NCBI GenBank assembly: GCA_030737835.1
Contig: CM060847.1
Span: forward strand, 2,880,484 to 2,944,483
From: Acorus gramineus
Lineage: Eukaryota; Streptophyta; Magnoliopsida; Acorales; Acoraceae
Length of the DNA: 64,000 nucleotides
Reading direction: 5' to 3'
Position numbers and translations under genes: made by a program. Below, one piece after another: positions 46,103-57,800 of the stretch (positions are counted from its first letter, which is position 1; each line of letters begins with the position of its first letter). The notes beneath the pieces were generated by a model, which did no database searches, was not told the origin of the DNA, and was given only the letters and a program-made list of their open reading frames with translations.

Positions 46103-47233
46103 ATGTCGAATCTTACAAAACTCGAATTCACCGCACTTGATATTTCAGGCAACAACTATCTCTCGTGGATACTCGATGCTGAAATTCACCATGTCGAATC
46201 TTACAAAACTCGAATTCACCGCACTTGATATTTCGGGCAACAACTATCTCTCGTGGATACTCGATGCTGAAATTCACCTTGATGCCATGAACCTTGGCAA
46301 CACAATAAAGCAAGGAAATCAAGAGTCCCTGCAGGACCGCGCAAAAGCAATGATTTTCCTTCGCCACCACATTCATGAGGATCTCAAAAGCGAGTACCTC
46401 ACGGTGAAAGATCCTCTTACCCTTTGGGAGAGCTTGAAAGATCGATACGATCACCAAAAGACTGTCATCCCCAAAGCTCGGTATGATTGGATGCACTTGC
46501 GATTGCAAGATTTCAAATCTGTTGCTGATTATAATTCTGCCCTTTTTAAAATTAGTTCACAACTTAAGTTGTGTGGTGAAAAGGTGACAGAAGAGGATAT
46601 GTTAGAAAAAACATATTCTACTTTTCATGCCTCGAATGTGCTCCTGCAGCAGCAATATCGAGAGCGGAGATTTGAAAAATACTCGGCATTAATATCATGC
46701 CTCCTTGTTGCCGAGCAAAACAACGAACTTTTATTGAAAAATCATGCATCCCGTCCAACTGGTTCTGCATCACTGCCTGAAGCAAATGCATTAATCCTGA
46801 AGCAAATGCATCCACGATGTCTACCCGTGGGCGTGGACGTGGACGTGGCCGAGGACGAGGGCGTGGTCGAAACGACAATCGAAATTACAAGGTTCATAAA
46901 GATAGCAACTTTAACCACCAGAAGTGGAATGAAGGGCAGCACAACAAAGGAAAAGGTTTGATGAACAAACCTTCAAAAAAGAATGAGACTGCATGCTATC
47001 GATGCGGTGGTAAAGGACACTGGTCACGTACCTGTCGTACGCCAAGACATTTAGTTGACCTTTATCAGGCATCAATCACAGACAAGGGAAAGAATGTTGA
47101 AGTAAATTTTGTTGACCCTGTAAACCATGTTGGCCCATCAGATATTACTCATTTGAATGTATCTGATTTCTTTGCTAATTCTGATGGCAACATCGGTTAT
47201 ATGATTGATGATGGAAATGTCCACATCAACTAA
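46103..47233 (+). pseudogene. Copia gag (frameshifted)
   Basis: The capsid region runs from LEFTALDISGNNYLSW through DRYDHQKTVIPKAR to LLVAEQNNELLLK. The nucleocapsid part has an RGRGRG-rich segment and a CCHC knuckle, CYRCGGKGHWSRTC (C-x2-C-x4-H-x4-C). Two duplications damage it. An 88-bp tandem copy (46101-46188 and 46189-46276) shifts the frame of the first ATG (46103) but leaves an in-frame ATG at 46191. A 20-bp near-duplication (46776-46795 / 46796-46811) puts the knuckle in another frame. The frame ends at TAA 47231-47233. Confidence 0.88.
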
Positions 47234-47365
47234 TATTTCCCTTTTTAGCATTTATTTTATGTAATTTTCCTTCCCTTTTTTTTTATGTACTTTGCTTTAT
47301 TTCAATAAAATGCAATTTTATGTTTTCTATATTTATCTTATTTATTTGTTTTTCTTTTTACAAGA
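47234..47365 (+). other. T-rich gag-pol spacer with AATAAA and acceptor-like end
   Basis: After the gag stop comes 132 bases of T-rich, intron-like sequence with AATAAA at 47304-47309, ending in TTTTTACAAG just before the protease frame. This is the layout of plant Copia elements that make a short gag RNA by internal polyadenylation and the longer RNA by splicing. No donor with fitting phase was found. Confidence 0.5.
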
Positions 47366-48862
47366 ATGGCTATGGTTGGTGACATCTGTCTGGCAGACAG
47401 CGCTACAACGCATACGATCCTACGAAATAGAAAATATTTTTCAACGTTGACATTAATTAATGCAAATGTTAATACTATCTCTGGTACTACAAAATTAATT
47501 GAAGGCTCTGGAAGAGCAAATATAATATTACCAGGAGGTACAAAATTTTGTATTAATGATGCATTATATTCAGCAAGATCCAGAAGAAATCTGCTAAGTT
47601 TTAAGGATATTCGTATTAATGGATATCATATTGAGACTATAAGTGAAAACAATATGGAGTATTTATGTATTACTTCAATTGTTTCAGGCCAAAAGCATAT
47701 ATTAGAGAAACTTCATGCTCTCTCATCCGGGCTGTATTATACAACCATAAAAACAATCGAATCATATGCTGTAACGAACCAGAAGTTCTATGATTCAAAT
47801 ATTTTTACACTTTGGCATGATCGCTCGGGCATCCAGGGTCTACAATGATGCGTCGAATAATTGATAATTCATTTGGGCATTCGTTAAAGAACCAGAAGAT
47901 TCTTTTACCTAATCACTATCAATGCACTTCGTGCTCACAAGAAAATTGATAGTTAGACCATCCCCTACAAAAGTCAATGTTGAGTCACCAACATTTTTGC
48001 AAAGAATCCAAGGGGATATATGTGGCCCAATCCACCCCCCATGTGGACCATTCAAGTATTTCATGGTATTGATAGACGCATCTGCTAGATGGTCGCATGT
48101 TTGTCTATTATCCACTCGGAATGCTGCATTTGCAAGACTACTTGCTCAGATAATCCGATTACAGTCTCATTTTTTAGATTATCCTATAAAGTCAATACGC
48201 CTTGATGGAGCTGATGAATTCACATCGAAAACTTTTAACGACTATTGTATGTCGTATGACATCGATGTTGATACCCTGTTGCTCATGTGCACACCCAAAA
48301 TGAATTAGCTGAATCATTTATTAAGCATCTTCAGCTAATTGCACGTCCTATGCTTTTGAGGACAAAATTACCCGTTTCAGCTTGGGGTCACGCTATATTG
48401 CATGCAGCAGCATTAGTTCGCCTTCGGCCAACTGCTTATCATCAATATTCCCCTTTACAGCTCGTACTGGGTCATCAACCAAATATTTCACATCTTCGAA
48501 TTTTTTGTTGTGCTGTACAAGTTCCTATTGCCCCTACACAACGAACTAAAATGGGCCCTCAACGTCGATTGAGAATTTATGTAGGCTTTGATTCTCCTTC
48601 TATTATAAGATATCTTGAACCATTGACAGGGGATGTTTTTACCGCTCGATTTGCGGATTGTCATTTTGATGAGACAATATTCCCGTCGTTAGGGGGAGAA
48701 AATCCGTCGCCAGAAGAACGACGTAAACTTACATGGCAAACTCCATCTTTGTCTCATCTTGATCCTCGCACTAATCAATGTGAAACTGAAGTGCAAAGAA
48801 TCACCATCTTCAAAGAATTGCGCATCAATTGCCAGATGCATTCAATGATGCAGCAAAAGTGA
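47366..48862 (+). pseudogene. Copia protease and integrase region (frameshifted)
   Basis: The protease core is LADSATTHTIL near residue 10 of the 47366 frame. The pre-integrase text LWHDR follows at about 47812. Integrase core pieces are GDICGPI, VLIDASARWSH, RLDGADEF (where D-N or S-D-N is usual) and, after another shift, HTQNELAESFIK. The frame is lost by single-base changes near 47823, 47941 and 48265, and again near 48840. The region cannot give a working enzyme. Confidence 0.85.
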
Positions 48863-50318
48863 TGAAATCACATATTCCAGCTGCTAATACTCCAGCTCGA
48901 ATTAATGTTCCAATAGGAAAAACTGTTAATATGCCGGCTAATGAATCAACAAAAACACGCCTGAAGCGTGGAAGACCTATAGGCTCAAAAGATTCAGCTC
49001 CCCGAAGGAGAAAAACAATGAAGAATAATTCTCTAGAAGAGTATGAAACACTTGAAAGACCCACAATAATAACTCCTACAGAGGAAGAAGCCCCTGAAGT
49101 GACACAAGTCCCGAAGAGACTGACGTCCCTGAAGTGACGCCCGTGCATGAAGAACAAGTACATGGAAATGAAGAAATTTCCATAAATTATGCAAATTCAC
49201 AAATATTGTGGGATCGAAAGCAAGTGCTTGTTGATGATATATTCTCATTTGCAGTAGCTACAAAAATCATTTCAGATAATGATTTAGAACCACGTTCAGT
49301 GGATGAATGCAGACGAAAAAATTGTTGGCCACAATGGAAAGCTGCTATTCAAACAGAATTGGATTCACTTGCAAAACACCAAGTATTTGGACCAGTAGTC
49401 CTAACCCCTGAAGGTGTTAAACCAGTAGGATGTAAATGGGTGTTTGCGAGAAAACGAAATGAAAGAAACGAGATTGTTAGATACAAAGCTCGTCTTGTGG
49501 CACAGGGTTTCCTGCAGAGACCTGGGATAGATTTTGAAGAGACATATTCTCCTGTGATGGACACAATCACATTTCGGTATTTAATTAGTCTTGTAGTCTC
49601 AGAAGGACTTGACATGCAGCTAATGGATGTGGTTACTGCATATTTATATGGAAAATTAGATACCGACATTTATATGAAAGTTCCTGAAGGACTAAAATTG
49701 CCTGAAGCAAAACCACGAAACATGTACTCAATCAAGCTAAGACGATCCTTGTATGGATTAAAGCAATCTGGACGAATGTGGTATAACCGTCTTAGTGAGT
49801 ACTTAATAAAAGAAGGATATGTCAATGATCCAATATGCCCCTGTGTATTTATTAAGAAAACGGAACTCGGATTTACCATTATTGCAGTATATGTTGATGA
49901 TATTAATCTAATTGGAACTCCTGAAGAGCTCGAAAAGGCTTCCGAATATCTGAAAAAGGAGTTTGAAATGAAAGATCTTGGAAAAACAAGATACTGTCTC
50001 GGCTTGCAAATTGAGCAAAGTTCAAATGGGATACTTGTTCATCAAACAACATATGTTGAAAAAATCCTGAAGCGTTTTAATATGGACAAATGTCATCCAT
50101 TAAGTACTCCAATGGTAGTAAGGTTACTTGACCCAAAGAAGGACCCTTTCGTCCAAAAGAAGATACTGAAAATCTTCTTGGTCCTGAAGTACCATATCTT
50201 AGTGCAATTGGTGCCTTATTATATTTGGCCCAATGCACTAGACCTGACATTGCATTTTCAGTTAATTTATTGGCCAGATTTAGCTCTGCACCAACTCGAA
50301 GGCATTGGAATGGTGTGA
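48829..50318 (+). pseudogene. Copia reverse transcriptase region
   Basis: A linker (48829-49137) leads into the reverse transcriptase frame at 49134, with CKWVFARKRN, YKARLVAQGF, SLYGLKQSGRMWY and the catalytic YVDDINLIG near 49890. The frame is good to about 50140, where a shift spoils the last part of the domain (normally TRPDIAF text, now out of frame near 50240). Confidence 0.9.
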
Positions 50319-50898
50319 AGCACATTTTTCGTTATCTTCGTGGAACGTCAGACATGGTCTATTCTATGCAAAGGATTCCAATAATGGTGCACAACTAAAG
50401 GGTTATGCAGATTCAGGATATCTTTCAGATCCTCACAAGGCTCGCTCACAAACAGGCTATGTATTCACTTGCGGTGGCACAGCAATCTCTTGGCGATCTA
50501 CGAAACAGACTTTGGTCGCCACGTCTTCTAACCACTCTGAGATTCTTGCACTCCACGAAGCAAGCCGGGAATGCGTGTGGATAAGGTCTTTGGTTCATCA
50601 TATTCGTACTGCATGCGGACTATCTCTCATTACAGATGTTCCAACAACTATATATGAAGACAATGCAGCATGTATTGCTCAAATCAATGGGGGATATATC
50701 AAGGGTGATAGAACGAAGCATATTTCTCCAAAATTCTTTTACACTCATGAGCTCCAGCAGAGACATGAAATTGATGTTCAACAAATTCAGTCAAAGGACA
50801 ATCTTGCAGATTTGTTTACTAAAGCTTTGTCGACATCAACATTCAAGAAGCTGGTGTATGAAATCGGGATGCGACGAGTTTGCGACCAAAATTCTTGA
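50305..50898 (+). pseudogene. Copia RNase H region
   Basis: Contains GYADSGYLSDPHKARSQTG, SSNHSEILALHEASRE and IYEDNAACIAQ, which carry the acidic active-site residues of Copia RNase H, then KHISPKFF and a NLADLFTKAL end. It is open from 50350 to the stop at 50896-50898, but is in a different frame from the reverse transcriptase. Confidence 0.9.
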
Positions 50899-51139
50899 AA
50901 TCTTGTACTTATGAGGGGAGTAATTTTTTATGACATTTTGCGAACTGTACTCTTTTTCCTTCGCCTATGTTTTGTCCCATTGGGTTTTCCTGGCAAGGTT
51001 TTAATGAGGCAGTGTCAAACGCATACATTATTATACGATTAAGTTACATTGTACTCTTTTTCCTTTGCTTTGGTTTTTTCCCATTGAGTTTTCCAAGCAA
51101 GGTTTTAATGAGGCAATTTTCTTAGCGTGGTGATCATCC

Positions 51140-51148
51140 AAGGGGGAG
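51140..51148 (+). other. Polypurine tract of the Copia element
   Basis: AAGGGGGAG sits immediately before the 3' LTR, the standard site for plus-strand priming. Confidence 0.8.
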
Positions 51149-51466
51149 TGTTATGAATATGGTGAATAACCACCACTTCTCTAACCCATAACCTCCCCCA
51201 CTCTTCAACTCCATAACCCCCTCATTCATCTCCATAACCTCCCCCACTCTTCTATTCCATAACACTCCCATTATTGCCCCACTATCTCCCCCTCACATCT
51301 ATGGACTTGTAACTCTCCACCTTTGGATTCCTCTATGCACCCTATAAATAGAGGGGCTTTCTCTTGTATTCAATCAACCAACGAAAGAAGAATAAATACC
51401 TCTCTCTACTTCTTTATTTGCTTGTGTATTTTGTTTATGTAGTTATATTTTACTTAGTTTACAACA
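51149..51466 (+). repeat. 3' LTR of the Copia element
   Basis: Begins TGTTATGAATATGG and ends TTTACAACA, directly before the GTGTA target duplication. A TATA box copy lies at 51343-51350. Confidence 0.95.
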
Positions 51467-51471
51467 GTGTA

Positions 51472-53019
51472 TCCATTTTATACCACAATATTTTATAATA
51501 TTATTATGACTTAAAATAAAACAATATATAAAATGAGCCCACTTTAAAAATTCACTTAGGACCTATTAAAAAAATCAATTCTCATGGCCGCCCCAGTTAC
51601 AGAACTAGCGAGCATAGAATATGAAACATAGAAAATTAAAGAAGAACATAAATCATGAATTGAGAGATAGCTAAAAAAGACATTAGAGAGTTCATTGGAG
51701 GAAATTTATTATTAGTATAAATTCATAATATGTTTTGCAAGGAAGTGGTGCAATATAAGACAATTTACCTGTTAGTCAGAATTTTAGGCAGTGCTTCTGT
51801 CCAACGAGAATTTCAATGTATTATTTTTTTAGTATATGTTCATAATATGAAGAACACGTTGCAGGAAATACTAAGGACCTGTTAAAAAAACTCACTAAAA
51901 TATGTGATGGTTAAAGATAAATTAGCTGTTTCAGAATTGAAATGCAAAACCAAATTGATCTTCAATAAGAAAATTGTGAATATTAATAATACAGAGTAAA
52001 AAATTACCCAAGTTTTTACGCTTGAATTACCATGCTATATATTTATCAACAAATTATTAGCGCAAACAAAGATCTATATCAAACATAAATCCAACAAAAA
52101 AATGTTGTCAAAAATACTTGGGCTCAGCTCCACAGAAAGAGAGGTTGCAATGAACATAAACATCATGTAAGTGAAACCCTATATTTCAACAATTAAAAAA
52201 CACAATCAAAATGAAATGTTTACCTTCCTGGCTCACAGGAGAAGGCAAAAAACACTCACTGGCGATTTTAACCATTAAATAAGAAGTATTTCCCCCCAAA
52301 AAAATTCATAAACCTTCAAGCTATAATCAATCAATGAAACTTATTAGAACCCAAAAATTAGAAGAGAAAACTGTAAATGAAATCAGTGGAACTCAGTAGA
52401 ACCCAAAACCCAAAACTTTGAAGAGTAAAAAGTAAACGGACTCACTCACATGCCACTTGCAATTCCCCAAAAAACATTATAAAAGTATAACTTATGTCAA
52501 TAAGTTTGTAATAGGATCTACGAGAATACAAACCATCTCAAGGACGATCCTCACCTTTGACATGTGCCACCAGGACCGAAGGGCAGAGACGAGAATTCAA
52601 GCTTACAAGAGAGCCTGTGTTCCACAGACGCTGAACCGATCTGGAGCCAAACATGTGTGTTCGAACACATGCAGAAATGACAAATCGCTCTCTGCTCTGC
52701 CAATTTTGATTGTGTTGTTCCTTTTTTTAGGATGGTTTGGAAATAAGACATCTAGCAAATCAAACAATTTCTTAACAAAATCGAAGCTTTTTTAGCACCT
52801 AAGATCTTTACATCCAAAAACAAATGAAACATGAATAAGAAAGAGTTACCAATCGAAACTCTACTTCAAAAAAGAGCTTTTGTTCAGTATTGTGTGCCTT
52901 GTTTAACAATGTCGAACCTCCAATTTAGTAGTTCCTAGCTATTTACATTAGGCTATATTGTCATGATAGAAGCATTTAAAAATTAAATTTAATCAAATTA
53001 ACCAAATATCTTTCCTTAC
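51472..53019. other. AT-rich sequence, possibly 3' part of a minus-strand gene
   Basis: No recognised gene. On the minus strand a frame at 52551-52751 ends at a donor-like AAAG/GTGAGG (near 52553), but the product is unrecognised. Other text is AT-rich. Confidence 0.3.
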
Positions 53020-53297
53020 CAAAATCGACAATTTGAGTGGTGATATAACAGAGATTATATACAAGTAAACAACTGACCAAAAATATGAAACTCCTCCATC
53101 ATCAAATATGATGTAGGTTTTGAGAATGGCTTGACCCGCAAGCACAACCAGAGCTAAACATTGGAGACCAATTTTAATCATGCATACTGCAAAAAGTTAT
53201 CATGTAACCAGAAGAACATATATATAAATCAGCCCTGTAAATCATCCATCAACAAGGGAATATCTAACCTTTACCAATGATACCCAAAAGGGCCCTG
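53020..53297 (-). CDS. Two candidate coding exons of an unrecognised membrane protein
   Basis: On the minus strand a 29-base exon (53297-53269) ends AAAG/GTTAGA and a 167-base exon (53186-53020) runs from TTTTTGCAG to TTTTG/GTAAGG. Joined, they are open and read RALLGIIGK, then V and CMIKIGLQCLALVVLAGQAI and a second hydrophobic stretch (YFWSVVYLYIISVISP), suggesting two membrane helices. Splice sites, phase and hydrophobic pattern support a real gene, but I do not recognise the family and found no further firm exons. The unit would be transcribed from a promoter near 60.45 kb. Confidence 0.3.
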
Positions 53298-53699
53298 CTG
53301 CAAGCAATGCCATTAGTAACTTGATATAGAATAGAACATTATGAAATTCAGTAAGTTGTTGCCAATTAAAAGCTAAAACAACGCTGATAAATAAAGAGAA
53401 TCATGCTTTTTATCCAAGTGCTGGTAAGGGAACGGGAACCTTATACAACTCCTGGTTTTATGATTAGCCCACAAAATTAAAAACGCATCACAAGAACAGC
53501 AACTTACAAGAACAAAATATAAAGACAATTAGTTTCAACATCTAAACAGCAAATAATATAAAATTTGGTGCATCACCCACATTCAATGTGTGGATGATAC
53601 CATCTTTTTTTCTGATGAAGGGGAAGGAAATTCATAAGCCTAATAATTTGAAATCTAATTTTAAAATGACCAAGTTGATCCTAAAAGTCAAATAACTAC

Positions 53700-54874
53700 C
53701 AAATGCTTTTCATCCTAAATGTTAATGCCTACCAAATATTGCCCACAAAACTAAAGTAGATACATTAAAAAATATATTTTTTTATCACATAAAATCATCG
53801 TAATAACAAGATAGATAAAAGTCATAAAACCAAGATTGGAAAAACCCTAAGAATAACAAACACAAATAAGCAATATTCAATAGCATAGGCAGGAAGTCAA
53901 TGCTACTCAAAACCCAACTTTGATGACCAGCAAAAAACAAAGCTTTATATCACTTAGAATAGTAAAAAAATATTTTGCTGGACAATCATCATCCTCGGTG
54001 GCCCACTCCCGCAAGAAGTTGAATGGCTTATATTCTGGATTCTACCTAGTTTCTCTTCCCATGTTGTCCCCTATGAGTAGTCCCTGCTTTGATCCTAAAT
54101 GTTAAATGTCTATCAAACATTGTCCATAAATATAAGTAGATAAGTAAAAAAAAAATATTTTTTATCACTTAGAATCAACATAATAGAAAGCTAAATGAAA
54201 CCAAGATCTGAAAGACAAAAGAAAAAAATAACAAAATAAACAACATTCAATAAGATAATTAGAAAACCAAAGCTACTTTGAAACCCTAAGTTGATGCGCA
54301 GTGAAAAAATGTTTAATTTCATTTAGAATTGCAGCAAACAAACATATTCAAAACCATCATCCTCAGCAACTCACTCTTAGATCTAGTAGTTGTTTAGATC
54401 TTAAAAGTAAAATACCCATCAAATATTGCCAAAAACTAAGTATGCAAGTTAAAAACTATATGTAAAACATCACTTAGAAATTAGAATCATCAAAGTATAA
54501 GTAGATAAGTAAAAAAAATATATCACTAAAGATAATAGATAAGCAAAAATATAAGTAAAAAAAAAATCACTTGGATAGGTAAAGATATCATTTAGGATCA
54601 TCATAGTAAAATATAAGGAGATATTACAACATAAAATAAACATAATAGTGAGATAGATTGAAACTAAGATCTGAAAGACACAAGAAAAAAGAATAACAAT
54701 AAACAATATTCAAAGCTACTTTGGAACCCAAAGTTTATGAGCAACGAAAAAAATGTTTTATTTCAATTTAGAATCGCAGCAAACAAACATATTCACAATC
54801 CTCATCCTCCGCGGCCCACTCTTAGATCTAGTAGTAGTTCAGACCTTAAAATTAAAATATCCATCAAATATTGC
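53700..54874. repeat. Degenerate left flank of the tandem array
   Basis: Diverged units are spaced roughly 300-450 bases apart, recognisable by ACCAAATATTGCC / ATCAAATATTGCC and CATCATCCTC(G/A)G text followed by CCCACTC (53735, 53990, 54112, 54355, 54417, 54800, 54865). They grade into the regular array to the right. Confidence 0.6.
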
Positions 54875-57800
54875 TACCCTACGCCGCCACATTCAGGATT
54901 CAAGCAAATGACTTAAAAATGTGTTTTAGAAATCAATGCTATTATAATGAGAAAATTAAAAGAAAATGATGTAATTAAAAATAAAATAAAAAATGTTAAA
55001 TAACAAAAAAAAAGGTTTAAATCACTAGGATTGGAGTACACAAACACAATCTACGGCCATCACCCTCAGCGACACAATTGAGAAGGAAAGTCGACAGTAA
55101 CAATCTGGTTTCCACCAATTTTTCCTACCCTACGCGCCACATTCGGGATTCAAGCGAATGACTTAAAGAAATCAATGCTATTTATAATGAAAAACTTAGA
55201 AGAAAATGATGTTATTAAAAAACCAAGAGTGCTCTAAAAAAAAGGTTTAAATCAATAGGACTTGAGTACACAACCACAATATACGGCCATCACCCTCAGC
55301 GACGCAATTGAGGAGGAAAGTCGATGGCCATAGTCTGGTTCCATCAACTTTTCCTACCCTACGTCGCCACATTCGGGATTCAAGCCAAAAACTTAAAAGA
55401 TGCCTTAGAAATTAATGATATTTATAATGAGAAATAAAAAAGAATATGACATAATTTAAAAATCAAAAGTGTTAAACTGCAAAAAAAAAAGTTTAAATCA
55501 CTAGGACTGCAGTAGACAAACACGATCTACGGCCATCACCTTCAACGACGCAATCAAGGAGAAAAGTCGATAGCCATGGTCTGGTTTCCACCAACTTTTC
55601 CTACCCTACGCCGCCACATTCAGGATTCAAGCCAAAAATTTAAAAGATGCCTTAGAAATTAATGTTATTTATAATGACAAATGGAAAAGAAAATGACATA
55701 ATTTAAAAATCAAAAGTGTTAAAACTATAAAAAAAAAACAAAAAAAGTTTAATTCGATAGGACTGCCGTTAACAAACACAATCTATGGCCATCACCTTCA
55801 ACGACGCAATCAAGGAGGAAAGTCAATGGCCATGGTCTGGTTTCCACCAACTTTTCCTACCCTACGCCGCCAAATTCAGGATTCAAGCCAAAAACTTAAA
55901 AGATGCCTTAAAAATTTAAAGTTATTTATAATGAGGAATGAAAAAGAAAATAACATAATTTAAAAATCAAAAGTGTTAAAACTCAAAAAAAAAAAAAAAG
56001 TTTAAATCACTAAGACTGCAGTAAACAAACACGATCTACGGCCACCACCTTCAACGACGCAATCAAGGAGAAAAGTCGATGGCCATGGTCTGGTTTCCAC
56101 CAACATTTCCTACCCTACGCCGCCACATTCAGGATTCAAGCCAAAAATATAAAATATGCCTTAGAAATTAATGTTATTTATAATGAGAAATGGAAAAGAA
56201 AATGACATGATTTAAAAATCAAAAGTGTTAAAACTATAATAAGAAAAAAAAAAAAAAAAGTTTAATTCGCTAGGACTGCAGTTAACAAACACAATCTATG
56301 GCCATCACCTTCAACGACGCAATCAAGGAGGAAAGTCAATGGCCAAGGTCTGGTTTCCACCAACTTTTCCTACCCTACGCCGCCAAATTCAGGATTCAAG
56401 CCAAAAACTTAAAAGATGCCTTAGAAATTTAATGTTATTTACAATGAGGAATGAAAAAGAAAATAACATAATTTAAAAATCAAAAGTGTTAAACTCAAAA
56501 AAAAAAAAAAAAGTTTAAATCACTAAGGCTGCAGTAAACAAACACGATCTACGGCCATCACCTTCAACGACGCAATCAAGGAGAAAAGTCGATGGCCATG
56601 GTCTGGTTTCCACCAACATTTCCTACCCTACGCCGCCACATTCAGGATTCAAGCCAAAAATTTAAAATATGCCTTAGAAATTAATGTTATTTATAATGAG
56701 AAATGGAAAAGAAAATGACATAATTTAAAAATCAAAAGTGTTAAAACTATAATAAAAAAAAAAACAAAAAAAGTTTAATTCGCTAGGACTGCAGTTAACA
56801 AACACAATCTATGGCCATCACCTTCAACGACGCAATCAAGGAGGAAAGTCAATGGCCAAGGTCTGGTTTCCACCAACTTTTCCTACCCTACGCCGCCAAA
56901 TTCAGGATTCAAGCCAAAAACTTAAAAGATGCATTAAAAATTTAAAGTTATTTATAATGAGGATGAAAAAGAAAATAATATAATTTAAAAATCAAAAGTG
57001 TAAAACTCAAAAAAAAAAAAAAAGTTTAAATCACTAAGACTGCAGTAAACAAACACGATCTACGGCCATCACCTTCAACGACGCAATCAAGGAGAAAAGT
57101 CGATGGCCATGGTCTGGTTTCCACCAACATTTCCTACCCTACGCCGCCACATTCAGGATTCAAGCCAAAAACTTAAAAGATGCTTTAGAAATTAATGTTA
57201 TTTATAATGACAAATGGAAAAGAAAATGACATTATTTAAAAATCAAAAGTGTTAAAACTATAAAAAAAAAAAAAAAAAAGTTTAATTCGCTAGGACTGCA
57301 GTTAACAAACACAATCTATGGCCATCACCTTCAACGACGCAATCAAGGAGGAAAGTCAATGGCCATGGTCTGGTTTCCACCAACTTTTCCAACCCTACGC
57401 CGCCAAATTCAGGATTCAAGCCAAAAACTTAAAAGATGCCTTAAAAATTTAAAGTTATTTATAATGAGGAATGAAAAAGAAAATAACATAATTTAAAAAT
57501 CAAAAGTGTTAAACTCCAAAAAAAAAAAAATTTAAATCACTAAGACTGCAGTAAACAAACACGATCTACGGCCATCACCTTCAACGACGCAATCAAGGAG
57601 AAAAGTCGATGGCCATGGTCTGGTTTCCACCAACATTTCCTACCCTACGCCGCCACATTCAGGATTCAAGCCAAAAACTTAAAAGATGCCTTAGAAATTA
57701 ATGTTATTTATAATGACAAATGGAAAAGAAAATGACATAATTTAAAAATCAAAAGTGTTAAAACTATTAAAAAAAAAACAAAAAAAGTTTAATTCGATAG

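Larger units (their letters stand above)
45731..51466 (+). mobile_element. Copia (Ty1-type) LTR retrotransposon, complete but inactive
   Basis: The element of 5736 bases has two LTRs of about 318 bases, a primer-binding region, gag, protease, integrase, reverse transcriptase and RNase H in Copia order, and a purine tract. The 5-bp duplication GTGTA lies at 45726-45730 and 51467-51471. Several frameshifts break the polyprotein, so it cannot move alone. The size suggests a compact lineage (Ale/Retrofit-like), which is inference. Confidence 0.95.

Noticed and set aside
51472-53019. 52457-52795 plus-strand and 52551-52751 minus-strand frames as genes
   Set aside because: Overlapping frames on opposite strands, no motif and poor context; only the neighbouring minus-strand exons at 53.0-53.3 kb have good splice sites.
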